This document shows positions 54,920 to 63,066 of a stretch of DNA of 64,000 bases, piece after piece. A program made the translations under genes and the position numbers. Position 1 is the stretch's first letter, and the number at the start of each line of letters is the position of its first letter. Source of the DNA: Flagellimonas hymeniacidonis (GTDB taxonomy: Bacteria > Bacteroidota > Bacteroidia > Flavobacteriales > Flavobacteriaceae); NCBI RefSeq assembly GCF_008040165.1, contig NZ_VRUR01000001.1:58053-122052 (forward strand), written 5' to 3'. Below the pieces are notes generated by a model, which was not told the origin of the DNA, ran no database searches, and was given only the letters and a program-made list of their open reading frames with translations.

Positions 54920-56197
54920 CTACGGCGTAGGGTTTGAAAGAATACCCTTTTTTAGAATCTGACCAAAATTGTACATGTCGGAGAAAGAACAATAAAATGG
55001 TGCCGGGGCCAACCGAATTACATTGGGCTCTCTCCAATCGGTAATTACACCATGTTTCATTAAATAGTTGAATAGTTCTTTGCCTTGTCCATGTAAAAAA
55101 ACAGAAAGCTGACAGCCGCGTTCTTTTGGAGTGATAATCTCAAAAGAACTTTCCACTTCCTTATCAATTTCTGCCAAAACAAATTCAAGGTAAGCGACTA
55201 TTTTCTGCTGTTTTTCAACAAGTGCATCCATCCCTACCTCATTAAAAAGTTCCAACGAAGCTAAATATGGGGCAATGGATAGTATAGGCGGATTGCTCAA
55301 TTGCCATGCATCTGCGGTTTCAATAGGATCAAATTCTGGTTGCATTAGAAAACGGGTTTCTTTTTTGGTACCCCACCAACCTTCAAAACGTGGAATATCT
55401 TTTTTAGCCAGGTGTTTTTCATTCACAAAAATACCCGAGGCATTTCCGGGACCACTATTCATGTATTTATAACTGCACCAAGCTGCAAAATCAGCATCCC
55501 AATCGTACAGTTTCAGCTCCACATTGCCAACAGCGTGTGCCAAATCCCATCCTACAAAAGCACCAACGGATTTTCCTGCTTGCGTAATGGTTTTCATGTC
55601 CAACACCTGTCCATTATAATAATTGACACCCCCTATCAGCACTAAAGCCAACTCATCCCCTACTTCCTTAATTTTTTCAACAATATCTTCTGTTCTCCAA
55701 TGGTGTTCTCCATCTCTCTTTTTAACCTCAACTAGCGCTTCGTTTGGTTCAAGTCCATGAAACCTCACCTGACTTTGCAACATATATTGATCTGAGGGAA
55801 ATGCTTTTTCCTCACAAAGGATTTTAAAACGTTTTTCATCAGGTCGGTAAAAAGAAACCATCAATAAATGAAGGTTTACGGTAAGTGTATTCATTACCGA
55901 TATTTCGTTTGCGCTGGCACCAACTACTTTGCCCAAACCTTCTGCCAATCGTTCGTGATAATCCCACCAAGGTTTTTTGGCATAAAAATGTCCTTCCACC
56001 GCTAGCTCTCGCCAATCCTTCATTACATCATCTACAAACTTTTGGGTTCGTTTTGGCTGCAATCCCAAAGAATTTCCTGTAAAGTAGATGACATCTTTTC
56101 CATTTACTTGTGGATAGTGAAATTCATCCCTGTATTTGGAAAGTTTATCCTCTGCATCCAACTGTTGCGCAAATTCAAGGGAATTTTGGAAGGTCAT
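54920..56197 (-). CDS. kynU: Kynureninase
   Basis: 425 residues from the ATG at 56197; a TTG at 56215 lies in the promoter box. PLP enzyme cleaving kynurenine or 3-hydroxykynurenine to anthranilate or 3-hydroxyanthranilate plus alanine. The PLP lysine is K244 (CSYKYMNSGPG) and the ring aspartate D218 (VGWDLAHAVG). The N-terminal FTGNSLGLQP is typical. Works with the KMO encoded at 46.6-47.9 kb on the same strand. Confidence 0.94.
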   Translation of the reverse strand: MTFQNSLEFAQQLDAEDKLSKYRDEFHYPQVNGKDVIYFTGNSLGLQPKRTQKFVDDVMKDWRELAVEGHFYAKKPWWDYHERLAEGLGKVVGASANEISVMNTLTVNLHLLMVSFYRPDEKRFKILCEEKAFPSDQYMLQSQVRFHGLEPNEALVEVKKRDGEHHWRTEDIVEKIKEVGDELALVLIGGVNYYNGQVLDMKTITQAGKSVGAFVGWDLAHAVGNVELKLYDWDADFAAWCSYKYMNSGPGNASGIFVNEKHLAKKDIPRFEGWWGTKKETRFLMQPEFDPIETADAWQLSNPPILSIAPYLASLELFNEVGMDALVEKQQKIVAYLEFVLAEIDKEVESSFEIITPKERGCQLSVFLHGQGKELFNYLMKHGVITDWREPNVIRLAPAPFYCSFSDMYNFGQILKKGILSNPTP

Positions 56198-56212
56198 AGT
56201 TCTGATTTGTTT

Positions 56213-56220
56213 CAAAAATA
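56213..56220 (-). promoter_or_regulatory. -7 promoter box for kynU
   Basis: On the minus strand TATTTTTG matches TAnnTTTG exactly, 15 bases before the ATG at 56197. It overlaps the alternative TTG codon at 56215 and so favours the ATG. Confidence 0.5.
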
Positions 56221-56249
56221 CAATTTGTAAGCCTATATTAATTCACTGT

Positions 56250-56714
56250 TTACTCCAAACGCATTTCCACAATGTGTTTTTTAAAGCCTACCTTTTCATA
56301 GGCTTTCAATGCTGGGATATTATCGCTGTATACGGTAAGTCGCATCTCTTTGAATCCCTGTTCAGTAGACCATTTTTTTAGTACTTCAACAATTTTGGCG
56401 TTAACCCCTCTGCCCCGAAAATCTGGATGGGTATACATAAAACCCAAATAGGCATAGTATTCATGATTTAAATAATGTCTGGCCTTTTTTGGTATGGCAT
56501 AGCCCGAGGCAATTACCTGTCCTTCCATTTCAGCGACAACCACGCTAGCATGTTCATCTAGAATCATCTGTTTTATATCATAGTAACTGATAGGGTCTTC
56601 TTTTAGAGTAACATCAAAAGGTCGCTCTGCCAATATTAATTCTTGTTCAAAATTCAAAAGAATGGGTAAGTCCTCCAAGGTGGCATTTCTTATTGTAAAA
56701 TCAGATGCAGTCAT
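56250..56714 (-). CDS. GNAT-family N-acetyltransferase
   Basis: 154 residues covering one GNAT domain. The acetyl-CoA pyrophosphate loop is HPDFRGRGVNAKIVE (about 96-110), followed by the C-terminal LTVYSDNIPALKAYEKVGF motif. Cytoplasmic. The acceptor substrate is unknown. It lies just upstream of kynU on the same strand (52-base gap), but kynU has its own promoter box, so co-transcription is optional. Confidence 0.9.
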   Translation of the reverse strand: MTASDFTIRNATLEDLPILLNFEQELILAERPFDVTLKEDPISYYDIKQMILDEHASVVVAEMEGQVIASGYAIPKKARHYLNHEYYAYLGFMYTHPDFRGRGVNAKIVEVLKKWSTEQGFKEMRLTVYSDNIPALKAYEKVGFKKHIVEMRLE

Positions 56715-56783
56715 AATTGATTATTAAATGAAAAACCGAAATTCTAATGTAGTTCTTTTCTATATTTTTACGAAAATTTACAC

Positions 56784-57425
56784 ATGCATTTCCTATCACA
56801 ATTATTGGAAAATTACATCACGGACCATTCTGAGGCAGAACCTGAAATCCTGAAGGAATTAACTAGGGAAACACACTTAAAGGTAATCCAGCCAAGAATG
56901 ATTACTGGACATTTTCAAGGTAGGGTATTGAGTTTGCTTTCAAAAATTACGGCACCTAAGTGCATCCTAGAAATTGGAACATATACGGGTTACTCTGCTA
57001 TTTGTTTGGCAGAAGGCTTACAAAAGGATGGGGTTTTGCACACTATTGAAATCAACGAAGAATTGCATACTATGCAACGTAGGTATTTTGATAAAAGTGG
57101 TTATGGAGACAAAATTATTCAACATACGGGAGATGCTTTAGCTATTATTGATACGTTAGACTTGTGTTTTGATCTCATCTTTATTGATGCACAAAAGGTG
57201 AATTATGATGCTTATTTTGAAGCTGCAATTAAGAAAACCCGTCCCGGTAGTATCATTTTGTCAGATAATGTGTTGTGGTCTGGAAAAGTAGTGGAGCCTG
57301 TTGCCCATTCTGATAAGGCTACGGCTGTTTTAATCGACTATAATCAAAAACTAAAAGAGGACCCTAGAGTAGAAACCGTGATTCTTCCGATTAGGGATGG
57401 CTTGACTTTGAGTAGGGTGCGATAA
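56784..57425 (+). CDS. Class I SAM-dependent O-methyltransferase
   Basis: 213 residues, the COMT-like family. SAM-binding motif I is LEIGTYTGYS (62-71); the metal/catalytic region follows at IFIDAQKVNY (about 133-142) and SDNVLWSG (about 158-165). It transfers methyl groups to small catechol-like or similar hydroxyls, but the substrate is not known in this lineage. It overlaps the convergent PAP2 gene by 35 bases. Confidence 0.9.
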   Translation: MHFLSQLLENYITDHSEAEPEILKELTRETHLKVIQPRMITGHFQGRVLSLLSKITAPKCILEIGTYTGYSAICLAEGLQKDGVLHTIEINEELHTMQRRYFDKSGYGDKIIQHTGDALAIIDTLDLCFDLIFIDAQKVNYDAYFEAAIKKTRPGSIILSDNVLWSGKVVEPVAHSDKATAVLIDYNQKLKEDPRVETVILPIRDGLTLSRVR

Positions 57426-57963
57426 AAGAATTGTACAAGTTGTAAAATAGTATTCCGGATAAAACACCTACTAAAGCTCCCACGATAACATCTATAGGGT
57501 AATGAACTCCAACATAAATTCTACTCATAGTGAATAGTAAGGGCCAGATGAAGAATACACCTATCCACTTTACTATTTTTCTTAGGAAAAGAAAAACCAA
57601 AACCATTATTGAAAAAGAACTTGCGGCATGTCCTGAGAAAAAACTGTAGTCCGTTGGGCGCTTTAATATTCTTATAAGTGAATTGATTTCTTCCGTATTG
57701 TTGGGACGAAGGCGCTCTACTCCTATTTTAGTCAAATGTGTGATCACTAGGATAAAAAAGACCAGTCCAAAAATGGTCATCAATTTATACAAAGCTTCTC
57801 GTCTTGGGAATTTTAATAGGAGAAGTACCAGGAAGAATAAAAATAAAGGAATCCAAGTGCTAATACTGGTTATAATCGACCAAAAAGAATCGTATTCTTC
57901 AATACCTAAACCATTCAGATAGATAAACGTATCTCTATCCCATTCAAGGAGTTTCTCGAACAT
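57391..57963 (-). CDS. PAP2-family phosphatase
   Basis: 190 residues, about five membrane helices. The three PAP2 motifs are complete: KIGVERLRP (79-87), SGH (110-112, within FFSGHAASS) and SRIYVGVH (147-154). It removes phosphate from a lipid such as phosphatidate or undecaprenyl pyrophosphate on the outer face of the inner membrane. It follows tatA by three bases and is probably co-transcribed. Confidence 0.9.
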   Translation of the reverse strand: MFEKLLEWDRDTFIYLNGLGIEEYDSFWSIITSISTWIPLFLFFLVLLLLKFPRREALYKLMTIFGLVFFILVITHLTKIGVERLRPNNTEEINSLIRILKRPTDYSFFSGHAASSFSIMVLVFLFLRKIVKWIGVFFIWPLLFTMSRIYVGVHYPIDVIVGALVGVLSGILFYNLYNSFIAPYSKSSHP

Positions 57964-57966
57964 GGA

Positions 57967-58245
57967 TTATTTGGTGCTTCTTTTAACAGCTCCGGTAACT
58001 TCATCAACATTTTTCTTGACCTCGTTGAGCTCATTTCTAATGTCTTTTGTAAAATCCGTATCAATACCCTGCTTTTCAGCGCTCTTCTGAATTTCACGTT
58101 TTATATCGTCCGTAGCGTCCCTTAACTGGCGCATTCCCTTGCCCAGTCCTTTAGCAATACCAGGAATCTTATCCGCACCAAAAACCATTACCACTATAAA
58201 GAGGATAAAAAAGATTTCTGCGCCGCTTATAAATAGAAAATGCAT
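57967..58245 (-). CDS. tatA: Twin-arginine translocase subunit TatA/TatB-like
   Basis: 92 residues. Short N-terminal membrane helix (about 7-20), the FG hinge (VFGADKIPGIAKGLGKG, 21-37), an amphipathic helix and a charged tail, the usual TatA/TatB plan. Whether it acts as A or B cannot be told; no tatC is nearby. First gene of a unit with the PAP2 phosphatase. Confidence 0.88.
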   Translation of the reverse strand: MHFLFISGAEIFFILFIVVMVFGADKIPGIAKGLGKGMRQLRDATDDIKREIQKSAEKQGIDTDFTKDIRNELNEVKKNVDEVTGAVKRSTK

Positions 58246-58249
58246 GAAG

Positions 58250-58257
58250 CAAATATA
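58250..58257 (-). promoter_or_regulatory. -7 promoter box for tatA
   Basis: On the minus strand TATATTTG matches TAnnTTTG exactly, only four bases before the tatA ATG at 58245, implying a nearly leaderless mRNA. A TTTG at 58274-58277 is 16 bases upstream, slightly close for a -33 box. Confidence 0.55.
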
Positions 58258-58281
58258 ATGAGAAGTTCTTTGCCAAATAAA

Positions 58282-58309
58282 AAAAGCCCTGTGAAATCAC
58301 AGGGCTTTT
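58282..58309 (-). terminator. Terminator after the M1 peptidase gene
   Basis: A perfect stem (AAAAGCCCTGTGA / TCACAGGGCTTTT, closing on a tetraloop in practice). On the minus strand it is followed by a T-run and lies 20 bases past the peptidase stop. It directly precedes the tatA promoter region. Confidence 0.88.
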
Positions 58310-58329
58310 AACGCTTCTTTAAGCCTTGA

Positions 58330-60642
58330 TTAGCCTTTTATATTTTCTTTAAACTTATCAAAGTCCGATTTCTCTTCCTTGACCGGCCATGAATTATTTG
58401 TAGTATCAATGTCCGCAGTTTCCAATTTTGGATCTACAACAATGCCCACCAATTCCTTTTGGGATGAAACCACACGTTTCACCTCGGCGTCATTCTTTCT
58501 CCAGATTTCTGGAGGATAGGTAACATTCTCTGTAGTACCATCTGCATAGGTATACTGAACGATCAACGGCATTGGAATTCCACCTGGTTTATCAAATGTT
58601 ACCTCGTAGAAATATTTAGGTTCTTTGACCTGCGCTCTTTCGGCCTCCGTCATATTATCCATCATAAATTCCTTCAAGTTTTGCGAAGTTTCTGTTGGTG
58701 ATTTCCCCTTTAAATCAGGCGAAAAATCCTCGCTATCTTCTTCTGCTAAATAAACCAATGGAGGTAAATCAGCTTCGGTCAAGTTTCTGTCAGCCATATA
58801 TTTTTCCATTTCTTTGGTAGGCTTATTGGTGACATAAAACTTTTTAACTCCTTTTACACCTATATCTACATAATCTGTGGTATAAAACCAACCTCTCCAG
58901 TACCAATCTAAGTCCACCGCAGATGCATCTTCCATAGTACGGAAGAAATCTTCTGGTGTTGGGTGCTTAAATTTCCAGCGTTGTGCATAGGTTTTAAATG
59001 CATGGTCGAATAATTCTTCGCCCATAACGGTCTCCCTAAGAATATTCAATGCCGTGGCAGGTTTTCCATAGGCATTAGGTCCCAACTGGTATACATTTTC
59101 TGGGTTGGACATAATAGGCGAAATATGACTTTGATCTCCTGCCATGTACGGTACGATCTTAGCCGCTTCTCCCCTGCGTGAAGGGTATTTTTCATTGGGA
59201 GAAATCACCTCTGGGTAATTCTTACCAAATTCCTGCTCAGTTAAATACTGCATAAAAGTGTCTAAACCTTCATCCATCCAACCCCATTGGCGTTCGTCGG
59301 AATTAACAATCATAGGAAAGAAATTATGCCCTACTTCATGGATAATTACACTGATCATTCCATATTTTGTTCTATCGGAATAGGTCCCATCTTCATTCGG
59401 ACGTCCATAGTTCCAGCAAATCATGGGGTATTCCATCCCCTGATTTTTGGCATGTACAGAGATTGCCTTGTGGTATGGGTAGTCAAAGGTATGCTTGGAA
59501 TAGGTTTCCAATGTCTGCGCAACAGCCTTTGTAGATTGTTCTTCCCATAGTGGGTTTCCTTCTTTTGGATAAAGGGAAACCGCCATTACGTCTTTGCCTC
59601 CAATCTTAACGGCTTGCATATCCCAGATAAACTTTCTGGATGTGGCAAAGCCATAATCACGAACATTGGTTGCTTTAAACTTCCATGTTTTTTTCTTCTC
59701 AGAAAAACCCTTTTCGGCAGCTTCGGCCTCAGCTTGATTTACAATAATCACTGGCTTGTCATAAGACTTTTTAGCCATTTCATATCGCTTCATCATATCC
59801 TTGGAGAACACTTCTTTTCTGTTTTGTAGTATACCAGTGGCATCCAAAACATGATCTGCTGGCACTGTAATGCTTACATTGTAATTTCCAAATGGAAGAG
59901 CAAACTCTCCGTTGCCCCAAAACTGATGGTTTTGCCATCCTTCCACATCACTATATACCGCCATTCTTGGGAAAAACTGGGCGATTACATAGGCACGATT
60001 ACCATCTTTTGGAAAATATTCATATCCCGAACGTCCTCTGCCGTTAACATGGTCATTAATATTGTACCACCATTTGATGGAAAAAGAAATTTGCTCCCCA
60101 CTTTTTAAAGGTCGGGCAATATTTAATCGCATCATGGTCTGATTGATGGTATAAGACATCGGCTTACCGCTAGCATCTTTTACATATTCTATATTGAATC
60201 CACCATCAAAAGGTTCATTAACATAGGTATTTGCAAAATTTCCTGCTGTGTAGGCAAAGTTGACACCATTACCATTACGCAAAGGTGATTTGGAATCTTT
60301 AGCTCTCACATTTTGATCTAGCTGTACCCAAAGGAATTCTAAATCATCAGGGGAATTATTAAAATAGGTGACAGTTTCTTCGCCATATAGTTTGGCATTT
60401 TTATCATCCAATTCTATTTTCATGTCATAATCTGCCCGTTGCTGATAGTAATCAGGACCTGGAGCTCCAGATGCAGAACGATATGTATTTGGTGTAGAAA
60501 ACTCCTCGTACATCTGTTTAAACCTACTTTGATTAACATGACCTGGTTCTCGCTCTTCTTTGGCTTCTCCTTCTTCCTGCGCTATTGCAATAGCACCAAA
60601 AAGGAACAACAAAGAGGCAAAAAAATACTTGATTTTGTTCAT
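58330..60642 (-). CDS. M1-family (gluzincin) metallopeptidase
   Basis: 770 residues. Signal peptide ending near 21 (IAIAQ). Zinc signature HEVGH (435-439) with the third ligand E458 after 18 residues (MDEGLDTF). The exopeptidase motif is GMEYP (402-406) rather than GAMEN. N-terminal beta-sandwich about 65-270; the C-terminal 150 residues carry no motif I can name. Probably a periplasmic or surface aminopeptidase-like enzyme. The DUF6702 gene lies upstream on the same strand, 61 bases away. Confidence 0.92.
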   Translation of the reverse strand: MNKIKYFFASLLFLFGAIAIAQEEGEAKEEREPGHVNQSRFKQMYEEFSTPNTYRSASGAPGPDYYQQRADYDMKIELDDKNAKLYGEETVTYFNNSPDDLEFLWVQLDQNVRAKDSKSPLRNGNGVNFAYTAGNFANTYVNEPFDGGFNIEYVKDASGKPMSYTINQTMMRLNIARPLKSGEQISFSIKWWYNINDHVNGRGRSGYEYFPKDGNRAYVIAQFFPRMAVYSDVEGWQNHQFWGNGEFALPFGNYNVSITVPADHVLDATGILQNRKEVFSKDMMKRYEMAKKSYDKPVIIVNQAEAEAAEKGFSEKKKTWKFKATNVRDYGFATSRKFIWDMQAVKIGGKDVMAVSLYPKEGNPLWEEQSTKAVAQTLETYSKHTFDYPYHKAISVHAKNQGMEYPMICWNYGRPNEDGTYSDRTKYGMISVIIHEVGHNFFPMIVNSDERQWGWMDEGLDTFMQYLTEQEFGKNYPEVISPNEKYPSRRGEAAKIVPYMAGDQSHISPIMSNPENVYQLGPNAYGKPATALNILRETVMGEELFDHAFKTYAQRWKFKHPTPEDFFRTMEDASAVDLDWYWRGWFYTTDYVDIGVKGVKKFYVTNKPTKEMEKYMADRNLTEADLPPLVYLAEEDSEDFSPDLKGKSPTETSQNLKEFMMDNMTEAERAQVKEPKYFYEVTFDKPGGIPMPLIVQYTYADGTTENVTYPPEIWRKNDAEVKRVVSSQKELVGIVVDPKLETADIDTTNNSWPVKEEKSDFDKFKENIKG

Positions 60643-60703
60643 TTTCTTTTTGATTTTTAAACGGTGAAAAATACCTTTTTTTTAACTAATTGTTAAGATT
60701 AGG

Positions 60704-61222
60704 TTACAAGTTTAACATTCCTTTATTATTCTCTTTGATCAGTACAAAACTCTTCTTTTGTCCTTTCCATTTTAAATGAACAATGTTTTGCTGTTCTTCA
60801 AACAAATCTGTGAGAATTTCATTTTGAATGGAAATGGATTTTAAATCTGAAAATTTAACAGCTGTTAGTTCCAGATAACAAATGATTACATCATTGTCAT
60901 ACTCCTTGCCCAAAAAGGAATATTGGGCTATTTCACCATTCAGTTCAATGGCGAATTTTGCTTTAAAATATTTTTCAATGTAAGCATCTGAAATATCTGC
61001 TTCTTTTGCTGTTGCCAACTCGGCATTAATACCATAGCGCTCTTCCAGCACCTCTTCCAAATCATCAATAAAAATTCGACTGGTAATCTGAAAAGATTCA
61101 TTTTTTTCGGAATACACCATATTGGTGACACTTACATAAAACTTGTGGGCTGTTGTAAAAGATGCAGCCAATGCTACAAGCAGAACCAATATTGGATACT
61201 TAAGCACTTTTAAATTCATCAT
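60704..61222 (-). CDS. Secreted DUF6702-like protein
   Basis: 172 residues. Signal peptide of about 25 residues ending AHKFYVS, so the mature N-terminus begins near His26. The AHKFYVSVT start, FIDDLEEVL and GKEYDNDVIICYLE segments are typical of DUF6702, a flavobacterial family often beside an M1 peptidase, as here. Role unknown. Confidence 0.72.
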   Translation of the reverse strand: MMNLKVLKYPILVLLVALAASFTTAHKFYVSVTNMVYSEKNESFQITSRIFIDDLEEVLEERYGINAELATAKEADISDAYIEKYFKAKFAIELNGEIAQYSFLGKEYDNDVIICYLELTAVKFSDLKSISIQNEILTDLFEEQQNIVHLKWKGQKKSFVLIKENNKGMLNL

Positions 61223-61322
61223 ATTTCAGTAGACTTAAAAAAAATTCTAATGTTACAGTTTCTCTGTTAAAACTTCTATCCTTCAACTCCTCAATAATTA
61301 CAAACCATATGCCAAACTATAA

Positions 61323-62120
61323 TCAGTCTAGTCTATTGTTTTCTCTATACTCCCTGCTCTTACCTACCATAAAATCCCAAATTCTTAATTTGTCTTTTGA
61401 ATCTACTGTACTTTGAAATGCCGAATCCACTTCGCAGAAATACATAAAATCCTCAATTTTCTCAATTGGTATCTTTAAGGTGGTCACAAATAGGGAATCA
61501 ACATAAAAATCTTGAACCCTCTGGGTTCTAGCATATGCTTTATCCACTTTTACCCTATTCTTCAGCATCTTGGTACGACCGGTAATGGCATTGATAATAG
61601 GATCTAGAGGGGGTGTAAGAATCATACCAGCATTGAATTTTCCGAAAGTGGCTTGCTGCAACTTGCGCTGACTTTGTGTTGGTATTTTTTGATGGGCATT
61701 TGGAAGCCCTAAAGCCTCAGCACTTACATCTTTTTCAAGGGATAATCCAACCAAATCCTCATCCAAATCTCCAGATAAATTGTAGGGTTTTACCACCACT
61801 TCTTTGAGTTCGTTTACAAATTCATCCAGAGGAATGGTGATGAAATTGGTATTAAAAAGTACCTCGGTTACAGGTAAAATCTTTCGTTTAAATTGTACAG
61901 CAGAAAATACAATTGTGTCATTTAGGCTAACCCGAATTGAAAAATTCCCATCAATATCTGTAATAACAGCACGTTCCGATGTAATATTCTGGACAACCAC
62001 CCCTATGACATCTTTGTCTTTACTATTTACTTTTCCTCTTAGTTCTTTAGTACCTCTTTGTTGGGCATTAACTGAAAAAGCAATAGAAAAAAACAATACA
62101 AAAAGGACATTAATCCTCAT
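61323..62120 (-). CDS. Secreted carboxypeptidase-regulatory-like protein 2
   Basis: 265 residues. Signal peptide ending near 20 (VNAQQ). A CarboxypepD_reg-like beta-sandwich at about 25-95 (ELRGKVNSKDKDVIGV, ITDIDGNFSI) like the N-domain of SusC proteins, then an alpha-rich region (about 130-265) with no family known to me. It is a distant paralogue of the next gene upstream, which it overlaps by 11 bases. Confidence 0.72.
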   Translation of the reverse strand: MRINVLFVLFFSIAFSVNAQQRGTKELRGKVNSKDKDVIGVVVQNITSERAVITDIDGNFSIRVSLNDTIVFSAVQFKRKILPVTEVLFNTNFITIPLDEFVNELKEVVVKPYNLSGDLDEDLVGLSLEKDVSAEALGLPNAHQKIPTQSQRKLQQATFGKFNAGMILTPPLDPIINAITGRTKMLKNRVKVDKAYARTQRVQDFYVDSLFVTTLKIPIEKIEDFMYFCEVDSAFQSTVDSKDKLRIWDFMVGKSREYRENNRLD

Positions 62121-62850
62121 TCAACTCTGCTAAATAGGTTTTACTATGGGTCACCAAAAAATCGATTAACTGAAACTCATTTTCCTTTCTCAAAAGGGTC
62201 TGGGAAGGCACCTTGTCATCACAGTATAATAAAAAAGCATCTATTTTATCCTGTGGTAATTTCAAATCAACAACGAAAAATTCGTCTTCATATACTTGAC
62301 GAAGCACCTCACTTACCTTAAGCGGGGTTTTATCCTCTGCATCACCTTCTTTTGCTTTAAATAGAGCTTTAAAAATATTTACAAAATTAATACCATCCCG
62401 CATGCCACGAACAGTTCTTGATTCGGCTACATTTTCTACCTCAGTTGTACGGTCAATTTCATATTCAAACCCTTTAAAATCTTCATTTTTAACTTCAAGA
62501 AACTTTTTCTGGTTTTCAGGAGAAACAATAACCTCGTCCAATGCTGTCACTTTTTCCGTAACCTCTACGACCAATCTATTATTTTGTAAAATTTCGGGAG
62601 TGATGGTCACCACCTCCAATTGATAATTGACAGCTGTAAAAACCAACTGATCGCGTTCTTTTACTAGAATAACAAATTCTCCATCATCGTTCGTAATCGT
62701 TGCCGATTCAGATGTGGAATTAATTACATTCTCATTTGGAACATTGCTGCCTCTATACAACACCTTTCCCCTAAGCACTTGTCTTCCATCCTGTGCTAGG
62801 GAAATACCAGAAAAAATTGAGAAAAATAAAATCAGAATAGTGTTTTTCAT
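62110..62850 (-). CDS. Secreted carboxypeptidase-regulatory-like protein 1
   Basis: 246 residues. Signal peptide ending near 19 (GISLAQ). CarboxypepD_reg-like domain at about 22-95 (QVLRGKVLYRGSNV, ITNDDGEFVI), then an alpha-rich C-terminal part with LPQDKIDAFLLYCD, which echoes IPIEKIEDFMYFCE in the downstream gene. The pair are therefore likely tandem duplicates. No barrel or enzyme domain is present. Function unknown. Confidence 0.72.
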   Translation of the reverse strand: MKNTILILFFSIFSGISLAQDGRQVLRGKVLYRGSNVPNENVINSTSESATITNDDGEFVILVKERDQLVFTAVNYQLEVVTITPEILQNNRLVVEVTEKVTALDEVIVSPENQKKFLEVKNEDFKGFEYEIDRTTEVENVAESRTVRGMRDGINFVNIFKALFKAKEGDAEDKTPLKVSEVLRQVYEDEFFVVDLKLPQDKIDAFLLYCDDKVPSQTLLRKENEFQLIDFLVTHSKTYLAELNED

Positions 62851-63022
62851 ATAAAAGCCATTTTAGCCCAAGCTAAAGAAAACCTTTGAAAAGCATAAAA
62901 AAAAGTAAACCTATTCTAAACTTTTGTTAATTCTCTAAAATTAATGACCAGATAGTGTTGTCCGTTCACCTTTGAACTAGGGTATTTGGACGGTAATAAT
63001 TAGAATAATCACATGATAGCTT

Positions 63023-63030
63023 TAGTTTTG
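63023..63030 (+). promoter_or_regulatory. -7 promoter box for the repeat protein
   Basis: TAGTTTTG matches TAnnTTTG exactly and lies 36 bases before the GTG at 63067. It lies downstream of the in-frame ATG at 63013 and so supports the GTG start. Confidence 0.45.
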
Positions 63031-63066
63031 TCCATTAAGTTTGGAAATCCTCAAATAACAAACACT

